Source of the DNA: Enterocloster clostridioformis
GTDB taxonomy: Bacteria; Bacillota; Clostridia; Lachnospirales; Lachnospiraceae
Reading direction: 5' to 3'
NCBI RefSeq assembly: GCF_020297485.1
Contig: NZ_JAIWZC010000001.1
Location: 1,984,001-2,048,000 of the forward strand
DNA: 64,000 bases
Shown: piece by piece, positions 35,961 through 45,446 of the stretch
Layout: each line of letters begins with the position of its first letter
Position numbering within the stretch: position 1 is the first letter of the stretch
Program-made: the position numbers and the translations under genes
Notes under the pieces: generated by a model
What the model saw: the letters and a program-made list of their open reading frames with translations, nothing else
What the model was told of the DNA's origin: nothing
The model's database searches: none

Positions 35961-37806
35961 ATCGAGTAGGAGGAAGGCGATTATTTCGCCTTCCGACCTC
36001 TCACACCACCGTACGTACCGTTCGGTATACGGCGGTTCAATCAACTTAACATGTAACAGCCTTTTCGGCGTAGTAGTCTTCCATGGATACAAGACCAAAC
36101 TTAGCTAGTCTCTCTTTACTGATACAAATGTGGAGATTCCAGCTTCTGCACACTCTGGCATATCCTTTGGCATATGAAATGCCATGTGCCGCATTTGGCG
36201 GCAGACCAAGTTTGATAAGATTCTTTTCCCTGTTCTTTGGCGTTTTCCAGTGTTTCCATATGCACATGCGCAGTCGATACCGAATCTGTCCGTCCATTTT
36301 TGCGCACAGCCTTTTCATGCTTCCGATTTTGAAATAATTTATCCACCCTCGGATAAGCCGGTTGAGTTTCCCAATTTTATAACCATTGCCCACTCCCCAG
36401 CTCCTGCTTGTATATTTCTTCATCTGCGCCTTGAACTTTGCTGCCGCTTTCGGGTGTGGTCTGGCTTTGTACCCTTTGGCAAATGAGTCATAGTAAAATC
36501 CAAACCCCAGATACTTAATGCCCTTTGGTTTATCAACCCTGCTCTTTTCCGCGTTCACTTTCAGTCCAAGCTTTTCCTCTATAAACCGAGCCACGCTCTT
36601 CATTACCCGCTCTGCCGCCTGTCTGCTCCCGACCATTATAATAAGGTCATCTGCATACCGGACGAAATCCAGCCTCCTTGCTTCCAGTTCTTTGTCCAGC
36701 TCATTTAACATGATATTTGCTAACAGCGGCGAGATATTTCCACCCTGCGGTGTGCCGACTACCGTATCTTCATACTCATCATCAATCATTACGCCGCTGA
36801 CCAGAATCTTTCTTACCACCGATATGACATCTCCGTCCTTTATTGTCCGTCCGAAAATCGTCATCAGCTTGTCATGGTCTACTGTGTCAAAGAATTTCGC
36901 TAGGTCGATATCCACTATCCAGTTGTGTCCGTCATTCATCATTTCCAATGCTTTAAGGACTGCCTGCTGTGCACACCGCTTGGGTCTGAATCCATAGCTG
37001 TGGTCGTGAAACTGCTCCTCAAATATCGGGGTAAGCACCTGTGCCACCGCCTGCTGTACAAAGCGGTCTACTGCTGTTGGCACTCCAAGATTTCTTGTAC
37101 CACCATCGGGTTTGGGTATCTCCACCCTGCGGACTGGCTTCGGCTTATACTTCCTCGTCCGCAACTGTTCCTTAATGTTTTCGCCGTTTTCCGAAAGATA
37201 TGCGCCAAGTTCTTCAACGGTCATCCCGTCCACGCCTGCCGCTCCTTTATTCCTTACGACTTGCAGATACGCCGCATTTAGATTATCCCTGCTTAATATC
37301 TGCTCCATGAGACTGCTTGTGTCCATGCGTTGTTTCCTTTCTGCCCCTTTTGCCTTTGCCGCCTTTGAAGTCATCGACAGGCGTATGCTCCGGCTACGAA
37401 GTGGAACGTACTTCAACTGATTGATTGTTCAGCCCTTCGCTCCGTCCCCATTACAGGAACTTCCTCACTACTATGGCTTCTGCTGACTTCTCACAATTCG
37501 TTGTTACTACGGCTAATGAGACCGCCTGTGAGACCTCCCCAGTTAAGGTGCGTGTTCTTTTCCTCCATGTACCTGCCGCATTTACTCGTACTTCCGGCAA
37601 CCTTTTGGACTTCAGTGCCTTTTGCCACCTTATCCGTATTTCCGAGCCTTATATGCGGTTCCTGTCCGTCAGGTCAGAGGTTTGCTTACAGCTTCTTTCA
37701 GATTCCGTCTCACGGCGGACACCCTTGCTGTTCGGCTATGTGCTTCGTTGTTGCCTACGCGCACTTGGGACTTTCACCCATTAGAAAACGCCCATGCTGG
37801 GCAAAC
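35961..37806 (-). mobile_element. Group II intron inserted behind the glycine riboswitch terminator
   Basis: The 5' end GTTTGCCCAGCATGGGCG (37806 downwards) and the early GGGTGAAAGTCCC are group II domain I sequences. Domain IV carries the reverse transcriptase ORF. Domain V is the hairpin around 35999-36040 with a GAAC tetraloop (TACC-GAAC-GGTA), and domain VI is the GGAAGGCGA/TCGCCTTCC hairpin, ending CTACTCGAT at 35961. The intron starts directly after the T-tract of an intrinsic terminator, the target preference of group IIC introns. The encoded protein has no endonuclease domain. Region 37327-37806 holds the RNA domains only. Confidence 0.85.
36046..37326 (-). CDS. ltrA: Group II intron reverse transcriptase/maturase
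   Basis: 426 aa. Reverse transcriptase blocks are clear: RNKGAAGVDGMTVEEL, SYGFRPKRCAQQAVLKAL, GTPQGGNISPLLANIMLNEL and the catalytic YADD. The maturase domain follows (RLIRGWINYFKIG). No HNH endonuclease is present at the C-terminus. The start at 37326 is chosen for its AAGGA site 8 nt upstream; the frame is open for 30 further codons. It is likely functional for intron splicing and mobility. Confidence 0.93.
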   Translation of the reverse strand: MDTSSLMEQILSRDNLNAAYLQVVRNKGAAGVDGMTVEELGAYLSENGENIKEQLRTRKYKPKPVRRVEIPKPDGGTRNLGVPTAVDRFVQQAVAQVLTPIFEEQFHDHSYGFRPKRCAQQAVLKALEMMNDGHNWIVDIDLAKFFDTVDHDKLMTIFGRTIKDGDVISVVRKILVSGVMIDDEYEDTVVGTPQGGNISPLLANIMLNELDKELEARRLDFVRYADDLIIMVGSRQAAERVMKSVARFIEEKLGLKVNAEKSRVDKPKGIKYLGFGFYYDSFAKGYKARPHPKAAAKFKAQMKKYTSRSWGVGNGYKIGKLNRLIRGWINYFKIGSMKRLCAKMDGQIRYRLRMCIWKHWKTPKNREKNLIKLGLPPNAAHGISYAKGYARVCRSWNLHICISKERLAKFGLVSMEDYYAEKAVTC

Positions 37807-37839
37807 AAAAAGCGCACGAACAAAAAAATGTTCATGCGC
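37807..37839 (-). terminator. Expression-platform terminator of the glycine riboswitch
   Basis: An 11-bp RNA stem (37829-37839/37812-37822, one G-U pair) with an A/T loop and a five-T tail (37807-37811). The group II intron begins at the next base. Confidence 0.85.
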
Positions 37840-37975
37840 TCTGTCTTTGTACCTGAAAGATTTGGCTTCGTCGGTGCTATCGCTTTCCAGAGTTTCGTCC
37901 AGTATCCGGTTCTTTTGCCTGAGAGTTCTTCGCTTCCCCTTCGGCGCTGCCTGTGCAGTCTCTCCCGAATCCATC
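37838..37975 (-). ncRNA. Tandem glycine riboswitch (gcvT motif)
   Basis: Minus-strand sequence shows two glycine aptamers in tandem. The first has GGGAGAGAC, GCGCCGAAGGGG and ACTCTCAGGCAAAAG; the second has ACTCTGGAAAG, CACCGACGAAGC and TCTTTCAGGTACAAAGACAG. These are the conserved blocks of the gcvT RNA. In this family glycine binding turns on the glycine cleavage operon. Here a terminator follows immediately, and then a group II intron, so the link to the downstream glyA/gcv remnants is interrupted unless the intron splices out. Confidence 0.92.
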
Positions 37976-38038
37976 ATCCGATTATATAAATTTATCAACA
38001 AAAGCATTTATATCAGTTCTGCTTTGTGCTATTTTCAT

Positions 38039-38068
38039 ATTATCACACTTAACATTTTCAGTCGACAA
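38039..38068 (-). promoter_or_regulatory. Putative promoter of the glycine riboswitch transcript
   Basis: TTGTCG (38063-38068) and GATAAT (38039-38044) on the minus strand are 18 bp apart, about 65 nt upstream of the first aptamer. Confidence 0.5.
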
Positions 38069-38086
38069 GTAAAATGTGTTTAATTT

Positions 38087-38460
38087 TTAACGCATTTTCC
38101 CGTTATTATACTGTATTTTTGCCGTATTTCCTGTTTCTTCCTGTCCCTTTATGCATATGCGGCTGACCCTGTAGGAGTACAAAAGGAAAGCTGTCATGGC
38201 AATGGAGAGGGCTGCCGCAATGATCCAGGCAATGTTGTATGAGCCCGTCATATCATAGGCCGGCGCAATCAGAGGACCGCCCAGGGCATATCCCACGCCG
38301 GGGAAAAGACTGAGGAATCCATAGATTTCCGCGTAATGCTTTGTAACGAAGATTCCGCTGGTGATAACCGGAGCGCTTACGGTTCCTATACAGGCACTGA
38401 ACCCAGGCAAAATTGCCATCAGGTACAGGAAGAGCTGATGTTTAATAAATATCAAACAAA
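38087..38460 (-). pseudogene. Major facilitator transporter, C-terminal third only
   Basis: The frame gives the last ~120 residues of an MFS protein (LPGFSACIGTVSAPVITSG, then FLSLFPGVGYALGGPLIAPA and a final membrane segment). The N-terminal ~260 residues are missing. At about 38460 the sequence changes into a transposase on the opposite strand. Substrate unknown. Confidence 0.75.
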
Positions 38461-38469
38461 TTTCTGAAC

Positions 38470-39738
38470 GGGGCAGGCTGCACTCAGAACTCTGGGAACC
38501 ATGGCAAAAACTCCGGCTCTTTGACACCGATAAAGCGATGGATTATCTCTCCGCTTTTTATCCACCTATGGGGCGCCCTGCCATCAACCAGCCGCAGATT
38601 CTCAGGTCTTTTGTCCTGTTCTTTCTGCTTGTTTCCAAGGGCCTTGCCTCTCTTTCCCCCACGGCCTGGGCTGCCAGGCTCCGGCAGGACCGCCTCCTCG
38701 CTGTCCTCACCGACTGTCCCCCTGACCGTCTCCCGCCGCTCGGCTCTTACTACGACCTGATTGACCGCCTTTGGGTTTACCCGGATACAACCCGCTATTC
38801 CCGGCACAGGCTCTTTCCTGCTTCCTGGAATTCCAGAAAAACGGACAGGCCAAAAGGGAAACATCAGAAAGCCTCTGAATCCCGCCAGGGCATCGTAAAG
38901 TGTATTGCAGAACGTCTCCTGGATGATAGGTCCATCCCTTTCAACTTCGAGGAAAGGCTTCAGCAGTTCTTTTACGCTGCAGCCGTCCTTCCGTCCATGC
39001 AGCAGGGGCTTATCCCTTCAGATAACCTTACTGTTTCCGGCGACGGTACCGCAGTACATACCCACGCTTCCCCCAGAGGACACCGCTTAGATCCTTCCTC
39101 CCCGGAGGGCTCCTCCCGCCATTATTCCGACCCCGATGCTTCCTGGGGCTGGGACAGCGACCTGGATAAATACTATTATGGATATACACTTTTCCATCTG
39201 TCCTGACATAACAGTTCCCTGAAGATTGACCTTCCGCTGCTCCTGCGCTTTACCAGTGCGAAACGCCATGATTCTGTCAACTTTCTGGTCGCTTTTCATG
39301 AAATGGAGAAAAACATGCCTGGCTTTTCCATGAAAAACATGTGCCTGGACTCCGCCATGGATAACCTTCCTGCCTACACGTTACTAAAGAACCGGAAGAT
39401 CCGGGCTTTTATTGACCTGGCATCCTGAATGATTATGGTCTTCACCGGATGGTACTCCATGAAAACCACGTTATTCCTTCATGACCACGATCATTGCTAT
39501 ATGCATCCATTTAGATGCCCGCTTTAAAAAGCGGCAGAATGCGGAATAGCTGATATCTGGCATTTATCCAAATATCCTATCAAAGGACCTCCTGTCGAAG
39601 GTCTAAAAATCATGCCCTTCTTTATTCTGTATTCCCTGGATAATCATCACCTCCACCTCTCGTTTCCCGATTATTCATTGGCATTTTTTAATTGTTTGAA
39701 AATTGTATCAATTGTTTATCAAGTTTCCGAGACCGCTC
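38470..39738 (+). pseudogene. Degraded transposase gene (IS1182/ISNCY-like), first copy
   Basis: The plus-strand sequence from RLHSELWEPW through AFYPPMGRPAINQPQILRSF and DNLTVSGDGTAVHTHASPRG is a DDE-type transposase, interrupted by a stop near 39206. It continues SAKRHDSVNFLVAFHEMEKN, then has an internal deletion near 39423 and a one-base loss in the last segment. Both ends of the element are lost or unclear. The 3' 316 bp recur at 59425-59741. Family assignment is uncertain. Confidence 0.7.
39423..39738 (+). repeat. Direct repeat A of a ~316-bp transposase 3' end
   Basis: About 98% identical by eye to 59425-59741 (about five differences) and in the same orientation. Identity starts at TCCTGAATGATTATGG and ends at GAGACCGCTC. 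Confidence 0.9.
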
Positions 39739-39960
39739 CTCATCTGTCCGATTTTGAATTCCAATAGTATCATAATCTGTTCCACGCCTTCTTTGGCTTT
39801 GTGTAAATAGCACCTCAAATTTCTCCCTAAGTTTCTTTGTGCTCCGGATATTGCCTTTCCAGATACTATCATGTATGGCATACTGCAGCACCTGCTGTAT
39901 CTCATCTTCGCTTAGTCCGTTAGCAACGGGACAATGGGTTCTGCTTTTTCATACTTCTTA
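39739..39960 (-). pseudogene. Fragment of a phage/plasmid replication-type protein
   Basis: The minus-strand frame reads GLSEDEIQQVLQYAIHDSIW followed by KGNIRSTKKLREKFEVLF. This resembles the C-terminal end of replisome-organiser or DnaD-like replication proteins of mobile elements. No start is present, and its end runs into the transposase remnant. The next ~115 bp, up to the cupin gene, hold no recognisable gene. Confidence 0.4.
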
Positions 39961-40074
39961 AAATTTCAGTTCGATGTGTAGCTACTTATCATTTGTCTTA
40001 CTTCTGTGTTCTTTCTAATGAGCAAATACGTCTTTTTTCATATAATATTATAAATTAGCGCCTTGGAGACAAAA

Positions 40075-40554
40075 ATGTTTAACAATCAACATACTAACTC
40101 GCCTTCCTATACCTTGGGAGCTTCCTACTCCAGCTTCCAATCAAATGTGGCAACTGATTACGGTCCAAATCCGTTTATTATTGATATTAGCAATGCCACT
40201 ATGAATAATGACACATTTCGCACTGCCTTATGGACAGGTAATAACTTACAGCTTACTCTGATGAGTATACCAGTTGGTGACGAAATAGGGTTAGAGGTTC
40301 ATCCTAACGATGACCAATTTTTGCATATTGAATCCGGCCATGGGGTTGTTCAAATGGGTAACCAGATGGACCGTTTAAACTTTCAACAACCAGTCTTTAC
40401 TAACAGTGCTATATTTGTTCCTGCCGGAATCTGGCACAATGTAGTAAACACTGGTGATATTCCTTTAAGATTATACTCTATTTATTCACCTCCTCATCAC
40501 CCTTGGGGTACTGTCCACCAAACTAAAGCTATCGCAGAAGCAAATCATTACTAA
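40075..40554 (+). CDS. Cupin-domain protein
   Basis: 159 aa, low GC compared with the flanking core. The cupin motif 1 region reads EIGLEVHPNDDQFLHIESGH and motif 2 VPAGIWHNVVNTGD; His, Glu and His ligands for a metal are present. It resembles the small YrkC-type cupins of Firmicutes; function unknown. The ATG at 40075 is preceded by TTGGAG (6-nt spacing). A terminator follows at 40563-40592. Confidence 0.85.
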   Translation: MFNNQHTNSPSYTLGASYSSFQSNVATDYGPNPFIIDISNATMNNDTFRTALWTGNNLQLTLMSIPVGDEIGLEVHPNDDQFLHIESGHGVVQMGNQMDRLNFQQPVFTNSAIFVPAGIWHNVVNTGDIPLRLYSIYSPPHHPWGTVHQTKAIAEANHY

Positions 40555-40562
40555 TCACCACC

Positions 40563-40592
40563 TCGTCAGTTCTTTTAGAAGGACTGGCGAGT
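40563..40592 (+). terminator. Terminator after the cupin gene
   Basis: CTCGTCAGT pairs with ACTGGCGAG (one G-U), followed by TCTTT. Confidence 0.65.
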
Positions 40593-40680
40593 CTTTAGCT
40601 AATCTCACTTCTAACAAAATCATAATTTATAACCCCATAACATATAATTAACTAAATATAAACAATAGGCATACCAGTAT

Positions 40681-41145
40681 ATGAAAATACGAAATAAAAG
40701 TGCTCTTATTATATCAATACTTATCCCATTAGCAGTTGGTTCAATGTCTGCATTATTTAGCGGAAATATGTTATCATACTCTATTTTAGATAAACCAGCT
40801 TTTAGCCCACCAGGATTTATTTTTCCTATCGTATGGACAATACTTTACATACTGATGGGAATATCCTCATATATAGTTTATTCTTCAAACAGTCCCAATA
40901 AACCGAAAGCTTTGTTGATCTATGGTATACAGTTATTCTTCAACTTTTGTTGGAGCATTATCTTCTTCGGTTTGGACCTTTACCTATTTGCTTTTATCTG
41001 GCTCATTGCGTTAATCTTTATAATAATAATTATGATAAGGCAATTTTACATTGTTAGCCCTCTGGCTGCTTATTTACAAATTCCCTATCTGATATGGTGT
41101 ATATTTGCCGCATACTTAAATTTCTCTATTTTCATATTGAATTGA
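40681..41145 (+). CDS. TspO/MBR-family membrane protein
   Basis: 154 aa with five membrane helices, the TspO fold. The signature W-P-containing segment is PAFSPPGFIFPIVWTILYIL followed by MGISSYIVY; the late FNFCWSIIFFGL and PYLIWCIFAAYLN are also typical. TspO proteins bind porphyrins and related ligands. Low GC suggests acquisition together with the cupin gene. No strong ribosome binding site is seen before the ATG. Confidence 0.9.
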   Translation: MKIRNKSALIISILIPLAVGSMSALFSGNMLSYSILDKPAFSPPGFIFPIVWTILYILMGISSYIVYSSNSPNKPKALLIYGIQLFFNFCWSIIFFGLDLYLFAFIWLIALIFIIIIMIRQFYIVSPLAAYLQIPYLIWCIFAAYLNFSIFILN

Positions 41146-41155
41146 TATGTGAAGT

Positions 41156-41189
41156 GAACCGACTAAGCCAAACTTATTCGGTTCTTTTT
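41156..41189 (+). terminator. Terminator after tspO
   Basis: GAACCGA (41156-41162) pairs with TCGGTTC (41178-41184), followed by five T. Confidence 0.75.
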
Positions 41190-41419
41190 ATTGACATCTT
41201 GTAATTTTTTAATTCCACCTGCAGATTTCCACATTCCGGGCAGTACATAACCGCTCCGACCACCATTTCATATCTGCCACCTAAGGCATAGTAAGCCCGG
41301 CCCCGTCCATCAGATACCGCAGGGGATGCGCCGGCACCCGGTGCACTGCCCCTTCACGCAGCAGCTCCGCCTTTGTTTCCAACGTCTTTCCCCGTTCTCA
41401 TCCCATCTCGGGTTCCTGC

Positions 41420-42031
41420 ATTCTCATTCTGGTAGTTGGTATTTATGTTGCCTGCACCGGGCTTATCAAGCGGGTAACCACAAAAACCATCCACGCCGTT
41501 GTGAATTCCGTGGTAGTGTTCGTGCTGTCAGCAGCCTTTATCGCCTATGCCCCGGACTATATCGGGAAAATCAATGAATTTTCCGCAGACATCAACGCCA
41601 GCCTGTCACTTGGCACAAAGATTGTGCTGCCAAACTCGGAAAGTCAGGGGAAAGACAGTGTAGACCTTATCCGTGACAGCCTGTTCTCCATTCAGGTGAA
41701 ACAGCCGTGGCTCCTGCTGCAATACGGCAACTCGGATGTGGAAAGTATCGGAGCTGAACGTGTGGAAAGCCTGCTCTCAACCAGCCCCAACAAAAGGGGA
41801 GAAACCATGAAGCTAAGACACCTCTTTTTTGCCTGCTCCGGCGTGTTCGTGATGATTTTCTCCCTGTACTTTTGGTGGTGATTGTGTTCTTGGATGAAGA
41901 AGACGGCGGAAGAGACTATACAACGCAGGTATCGCAGTTTGAGCTTGTGTTGGAGAAGAACGGGGAGAATTGGAAGATTGTAAAAATAAGTCAAAACTTG
42001 GAAAGCAATATTTCCCCTTATGCATCATAAT
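41420..42031 (+). pseudogene. Remnants of Tn916-like conjugation genes (orf15 end and orf13/tcpC-like)
   Basis: The plus-strand frame AVVNSVVVFVLSAAFIAYAP through LLQYGNSDVESIGAERVESL matches the VirB6-like membrane protein (ORF15 type) of Tn916-family elements, without start or end. Next, MKLRHLFFACSGVFVMIFSL begins an ORF13/TcpC-like protein that is broken near 41881. Its C-terminal piece (QFELVLEKNGENWKIVKISQ) resumes in another frame and ends at 42030. The stretch 41190-41420 carries only a short minus-strand piece with CPECGNLQVELKN and nothing else that I recognise. Confidence 0.6.
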
Positions 42032-42082
42032 TGTTAAAATGCGGTTTTTTCTGCTCCACTTCTCACACAATTACAGCATGCT

Positions 42083-42156
42083 TTAAGGAAGCAATCTGTT
42101 AATATCTCTCGGGAACAACGTCGTAAATCTTACATTTTCATATCCTAATAACTTAC
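42083..42156 (-). pseudogene. aspS: Last 24 codons of the interrupted aspartyl-tRNA synthetase gene
   Basis: The minus strand reads KLLGYENVRFTTLFPRDINR and stops, which is the C-terminal end of class II AspRS. It continues exactly from the GLGLGLERFT motif on the other side of the IS630 copy at 42159-43527. Confidence 0.85.
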
Positions 42157-42158
42157 TA

Positions 42159-43527
42159 GTACAGCATTGCCAAAATAATAATGAATAGACGTTGCTTTTT
42201 TATTGTAGTCGGTGCATAATAATTCTATCACTAAAGAATGGATGGGTTATTATGCGAAGGAAAACAATTGATACTATCCCGGTTTTATCTGATGCCATGA
42301 AAAACATATTATCTGCTTTTTCAAAAAGCCGCTCCCTTCCGTCAGGACTGGTCAAAAGAGCCAGCATTGTCCTGCTTGCGTCACAGGGAGAACTCAACCA
42401 GAATATTGCACCACAGGTCGGGCTTCATTATAATAATGTTGCCACCTGGCGCAGTCGGTTCCTCGCGGCGCTCCCAGCCTTGCGGAGGATTGAAATGGAC
42501 GCCCCGGAAAAGCTTGAAGATGAGATACGGGCAGTCCTGTCCGATAAAAAACGCCCCGGTGCCCCGTCTGTTTTTACGCCGGACCAGATCATGCGGATCA
42601 TCGGCCTTGCCTGCAGCAACCCAAATGATTTTGGGTACGAAGTAAGCCAGTGGAGTCTCCCGCTGTTAGTGGCAGAAATTAAAAAGCAGGGGATCGCTGA
42701 ACAGATTTCTGAGAAATCTGTCAGCCGTTTTTTAAAAATGAGGTAGATTTACATCCCCACAAAATCCGTTACTGGCTTCATTCTTCGGAAAAGACGGAAG
42801 CCCCGGAATCTTTTGCTCGGAAAGTAAACGAAATCTGCGGCCTGTACCAGAGTGCCCAGGAACAAAGCCGGGAAGGTGCACACATTGTTTCCACGGATGA
42901 AATGACCGGGGTACAAGCGCTGGAACATAAATATCCTGACAAGCTCCCATTACCCGGCCAGTGCGCCAAAATGGAGTTTGAGTATATCCGCCATGGCACG
43001 ACCAGCCTCATCGGGTTCTTTGATGTTGCAACGGGCCGTATGGAAATGCCGTATTTAAACTCCACACGCACAGAAGAGGATTTTGTGGAAGCCGTGAAAG
43101 CATTGGTAAGGACAGACCCGCAAGCCCCATGGACATTTATATGCGATGGCCTAAACACCCATAAGTCGGAAACCCTTGTCCGCTATGTGGCAGAAGCCTG
43201 TGCCCTTGGCGTGGAACTGGGCAAAAAAGGGAAAACAGGGATCCTTAAAAGTATGGAAAGCCGGGCGGATTTCCTGCATGACCCTTCCCACCGGATCCGC
43301 TTTGTCTATACTCCGAAACACAGTTCCTGGATGAACCAGATTGAGATATGGTTTGGCATCATTAACCGGAAGCTGCTGAAGCGGAAAAGCTGCCTATCAA
43401 TAGAAGAACTGGAAGCAAGCATCCTGCGCTTTATTGAACAATACAATCTTACAGCACACCCATTTAAGTGGACATATGCCGGGATACCATTAGTAATTTA
43501 ATCACTGATATTTAAGCAATGCTGTAC
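42159..43527 (+). mobile_element. IS630-family insertion sequence, copy A
   Basis: A 1369-bp element with terminal inverted repeats GTACAGCATTGC / GCAATGCTGTAC, flanked by the TA duplication of the family (42157-42158 and 43528-43529). An almost identical copy lies inverted at 54602-55970. It interrupts aspS near its 3' end. Confidence 0.93.
42252..43501 (+). CDS. IS630 transposase, two frames joined by a -1 frameshift signal (copy A)
   Basis: The first frame (42252-42746) holds the helix-turn-helix half (MRRKTIDTIPVLSDAMKNIL, then HYNNVATWRSRFLAALPALR) and ends in FLKMR-stop. The second frame begins upstream of that stop with NEVDLHPHKIRYWLHSSEKT and carries the DDE half (IVSTDEMTGVQALE, FICDGLNTHKS, KHSSWMNQIEIWFG). 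The overlap contains T-TTA-AAA, a canonical -1 slippery heptamer read in the right phase. The same arrangement in the second copy argues for programmed frameshifting rather than mutation. Confidence 0.9.
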
Positions 43528-43529
43528 TA

Positions 43530-44701
43530 GTGAAACGTTCCAAGCCAAGTCCAAGTCCTCCGTGTGGCGGCATACCGTATTTATGCATCATAAGATAACT
43601 TTCAAACAATTGCACATTCATATTTTTCTTATTCATTTTTGCAATCTGTTCTTCATAATTATGGATTCTCTGACCACCGGTTGTAATTTCAAGTCCTCTA
43701 AACAGCAAATCGAAACTTTCTGTTTCATTAGTATGTTCTTTACTGTCCATAGCATAAAACGGTCTCTTTACACTCGGATAATGTGTTACAAAAACGAATT
43801 CACTTCCAGTTTCTTTAAAAATAATCTCTGATAAAAGTTTTTCCTCTTCTGGTTCAAAATCTTCCCAATCTTTTACAGGACGATTATGAGCCTCAGCTAT
43901 TTTAATCTTCGCTTCATGAAAACTAATTGCAGGAATTGTCTCAATTATAGGCAAATTAAGATCAAGCAATGCTATTTCCTTTTTATAATGCTCAGACAAA
44001 TAATTCAATGTATATTTCAGCATTGCAGTTTCCATTTCCATAATTTCCTCAAAACTATTTATATAGCCCATTTCAAAATCCACGCTGGTATATTCGTTCA
44101 AATGTCTTGATGTATCATGTTTCTCAGCTCGGAACACTGGTGCAATTTCAAATACACGTTCAAACACGCCTACCATCATCTGCTTATAAAACTGAGGGCT
44201 TTGAGCCAAATATGCCTCTTGTCCAAAATAGTTTAAAGAAAATATATTGGCGCCTCCTTCTGCTCCTGACTGCACGATCTTAGGCGTATGAACTTCTGTA
44301 AAATGTTCATTATAAAGGAATTCTCTAATCCCCCTGCAAATGCCTTCCTGTAATTTAAAAATAGCTCTTTCTTTTTCATTTCTTAAAGTGATTGGTCTAT
44401 AGTCAAGCAAATTTTCTATAGAAGTATCCACGATTTTTTGGTTGATTACAATTGGTGATATTTCATGAGGTTTACTTAAAACTTTTATATTTTTAATATG
44501 CAATTCATATCCTGTTTTACTTCTACCTTCCGCCACTAAAATCGCAGTAATTGTTACACAACTTTCTTCTGCTGGTATTTCGAGATTTCCCGAAGCAACG
44601 CACTGAACTACATCTCTTTTTGTTCTTAATAACACAAAAGAAAAACCTTTCATTTTTCTAACTTTGTAGATACTTCCATGAATTTGTATGTTGTTGCTAA
44701 G
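43530..44701 (-). pseudogene. aspS: Non-discriminating (archaeal-type) aspartyl-tRNA synthetase, truncated at both ends
   Basis: About 390 codons of an AspS2-type class II synthetase, of the kind that can charge tRNA-Asp and tRNA-Asn. Visible are the OB-fold start (NNIQIHGSIYKVRKMKGFSF), motif 2 (FRAEKHDTSRHLNEYTSVDF) and motif 3 (GGLGLGLERFT). IS630 interrupts it after ERFT; the last 24 codons lie at 42083-42156. At the 5' side the frame opens only after a stop at 44702-44704, with no start codon or binding site, where the next transposon begins. The gene is low in GC and probably cargo. Confidence 0.85.
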
Positions 44702-44837
44702 CTAATTTGTCATCCATACTGCTCTGCTTGAATGTCAGAGACTTGCTCTGTATAATGTCAATGAACATTCTACAGAAAGAGAAAGTCCCAGAAGACCCTC
44801 CCGCTAAGTTGTGTCCTCTGAGACTCATGATAAAACC

Positions 44838-45368
44838 ATGATTATTGTATCAGAGTACACGGAATCTGACAAGGGGGATGGCGTAATTACTATCCATTGT
44901 AACGAAAATTGTATATGCCCCATATGCCGGTCCCCTGTCAGCCACCGTGACTGGAAACCACGAATCATGAAGCTGGATGGCGGACAGGTGGTGTGGCTGA
45001 TGATTGAGCGGAGACGGTGTGACAATGAGGGCTGCCGGAGGCTTCACAGTCTTCTCCCTGATAAGCTCGTCCCTTATAAGCATTATGGCTCCGACCTTAT
45101 CGCTGCCGTGCTGGATGGTGATATCATGCCGGAGGATACCATGAACGAGGATTATCCTTGTGATGAAACCATACGGCGGTGGCACCACTGGCTTATGGCA
45201 AACTTCTCCCGGACAGAAGGTTACTGTCGGCAGGCTATGAGCCTCTTAAGGAATCCCGGACTGGCCGGCGCGGCCATTTTGGAAACAATTAGGAAATCCT
45301 GTGACAGGTGGCTTCCCGCTGTCCTGCGCATGGTCTATAACTCAGGCGGTTTCCTGGTATCCGTCTGA
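44838..45368 (+). CDS. DUF6431-type zinc-motif protein of the transposon
   Basis: 176 aa. An N-terminal zinc-ribbon pattern (CNENCICPICRSPVSHRDWK, then RRRCDNEGCRRLHSLLPDKL) is followed by a helical segment ending in RRWHHWLMANFSRTEGYCRQ. It resembles the DUF6431 proteins that accompany transposase/AAA+ gene pairs in Clostridia, and it may bind DNA ends or targets. No function is established. Start choice is uncertain: ATG 44838, or GTG 44811, neither with a clear binding site. Confidence 0.65.
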   Translation: MIIVSEYTESDKGDGVITIHCNENCICPICRSPVSHRDWKPRIMKLDGGQVVWLMIERRRCDNEGCRRLHSLLPDKLVPYKHYGSDLIAAVLDGDIMPEDTMNEDYPCDETIRRWHHWLMANFSRTEGYCRQAMSLLRNPGLAGAAILETIRKSCDRWLPAVLRMVYNSGGFLVSV

Positions 45369-45446
45369 GGACATCTTATATGCACCCACTTTGTTTTGGC
45401 TGTCAGCGCTTTTTGCGGTATGCTGTCCAAAAAGGAGGTGCATACC

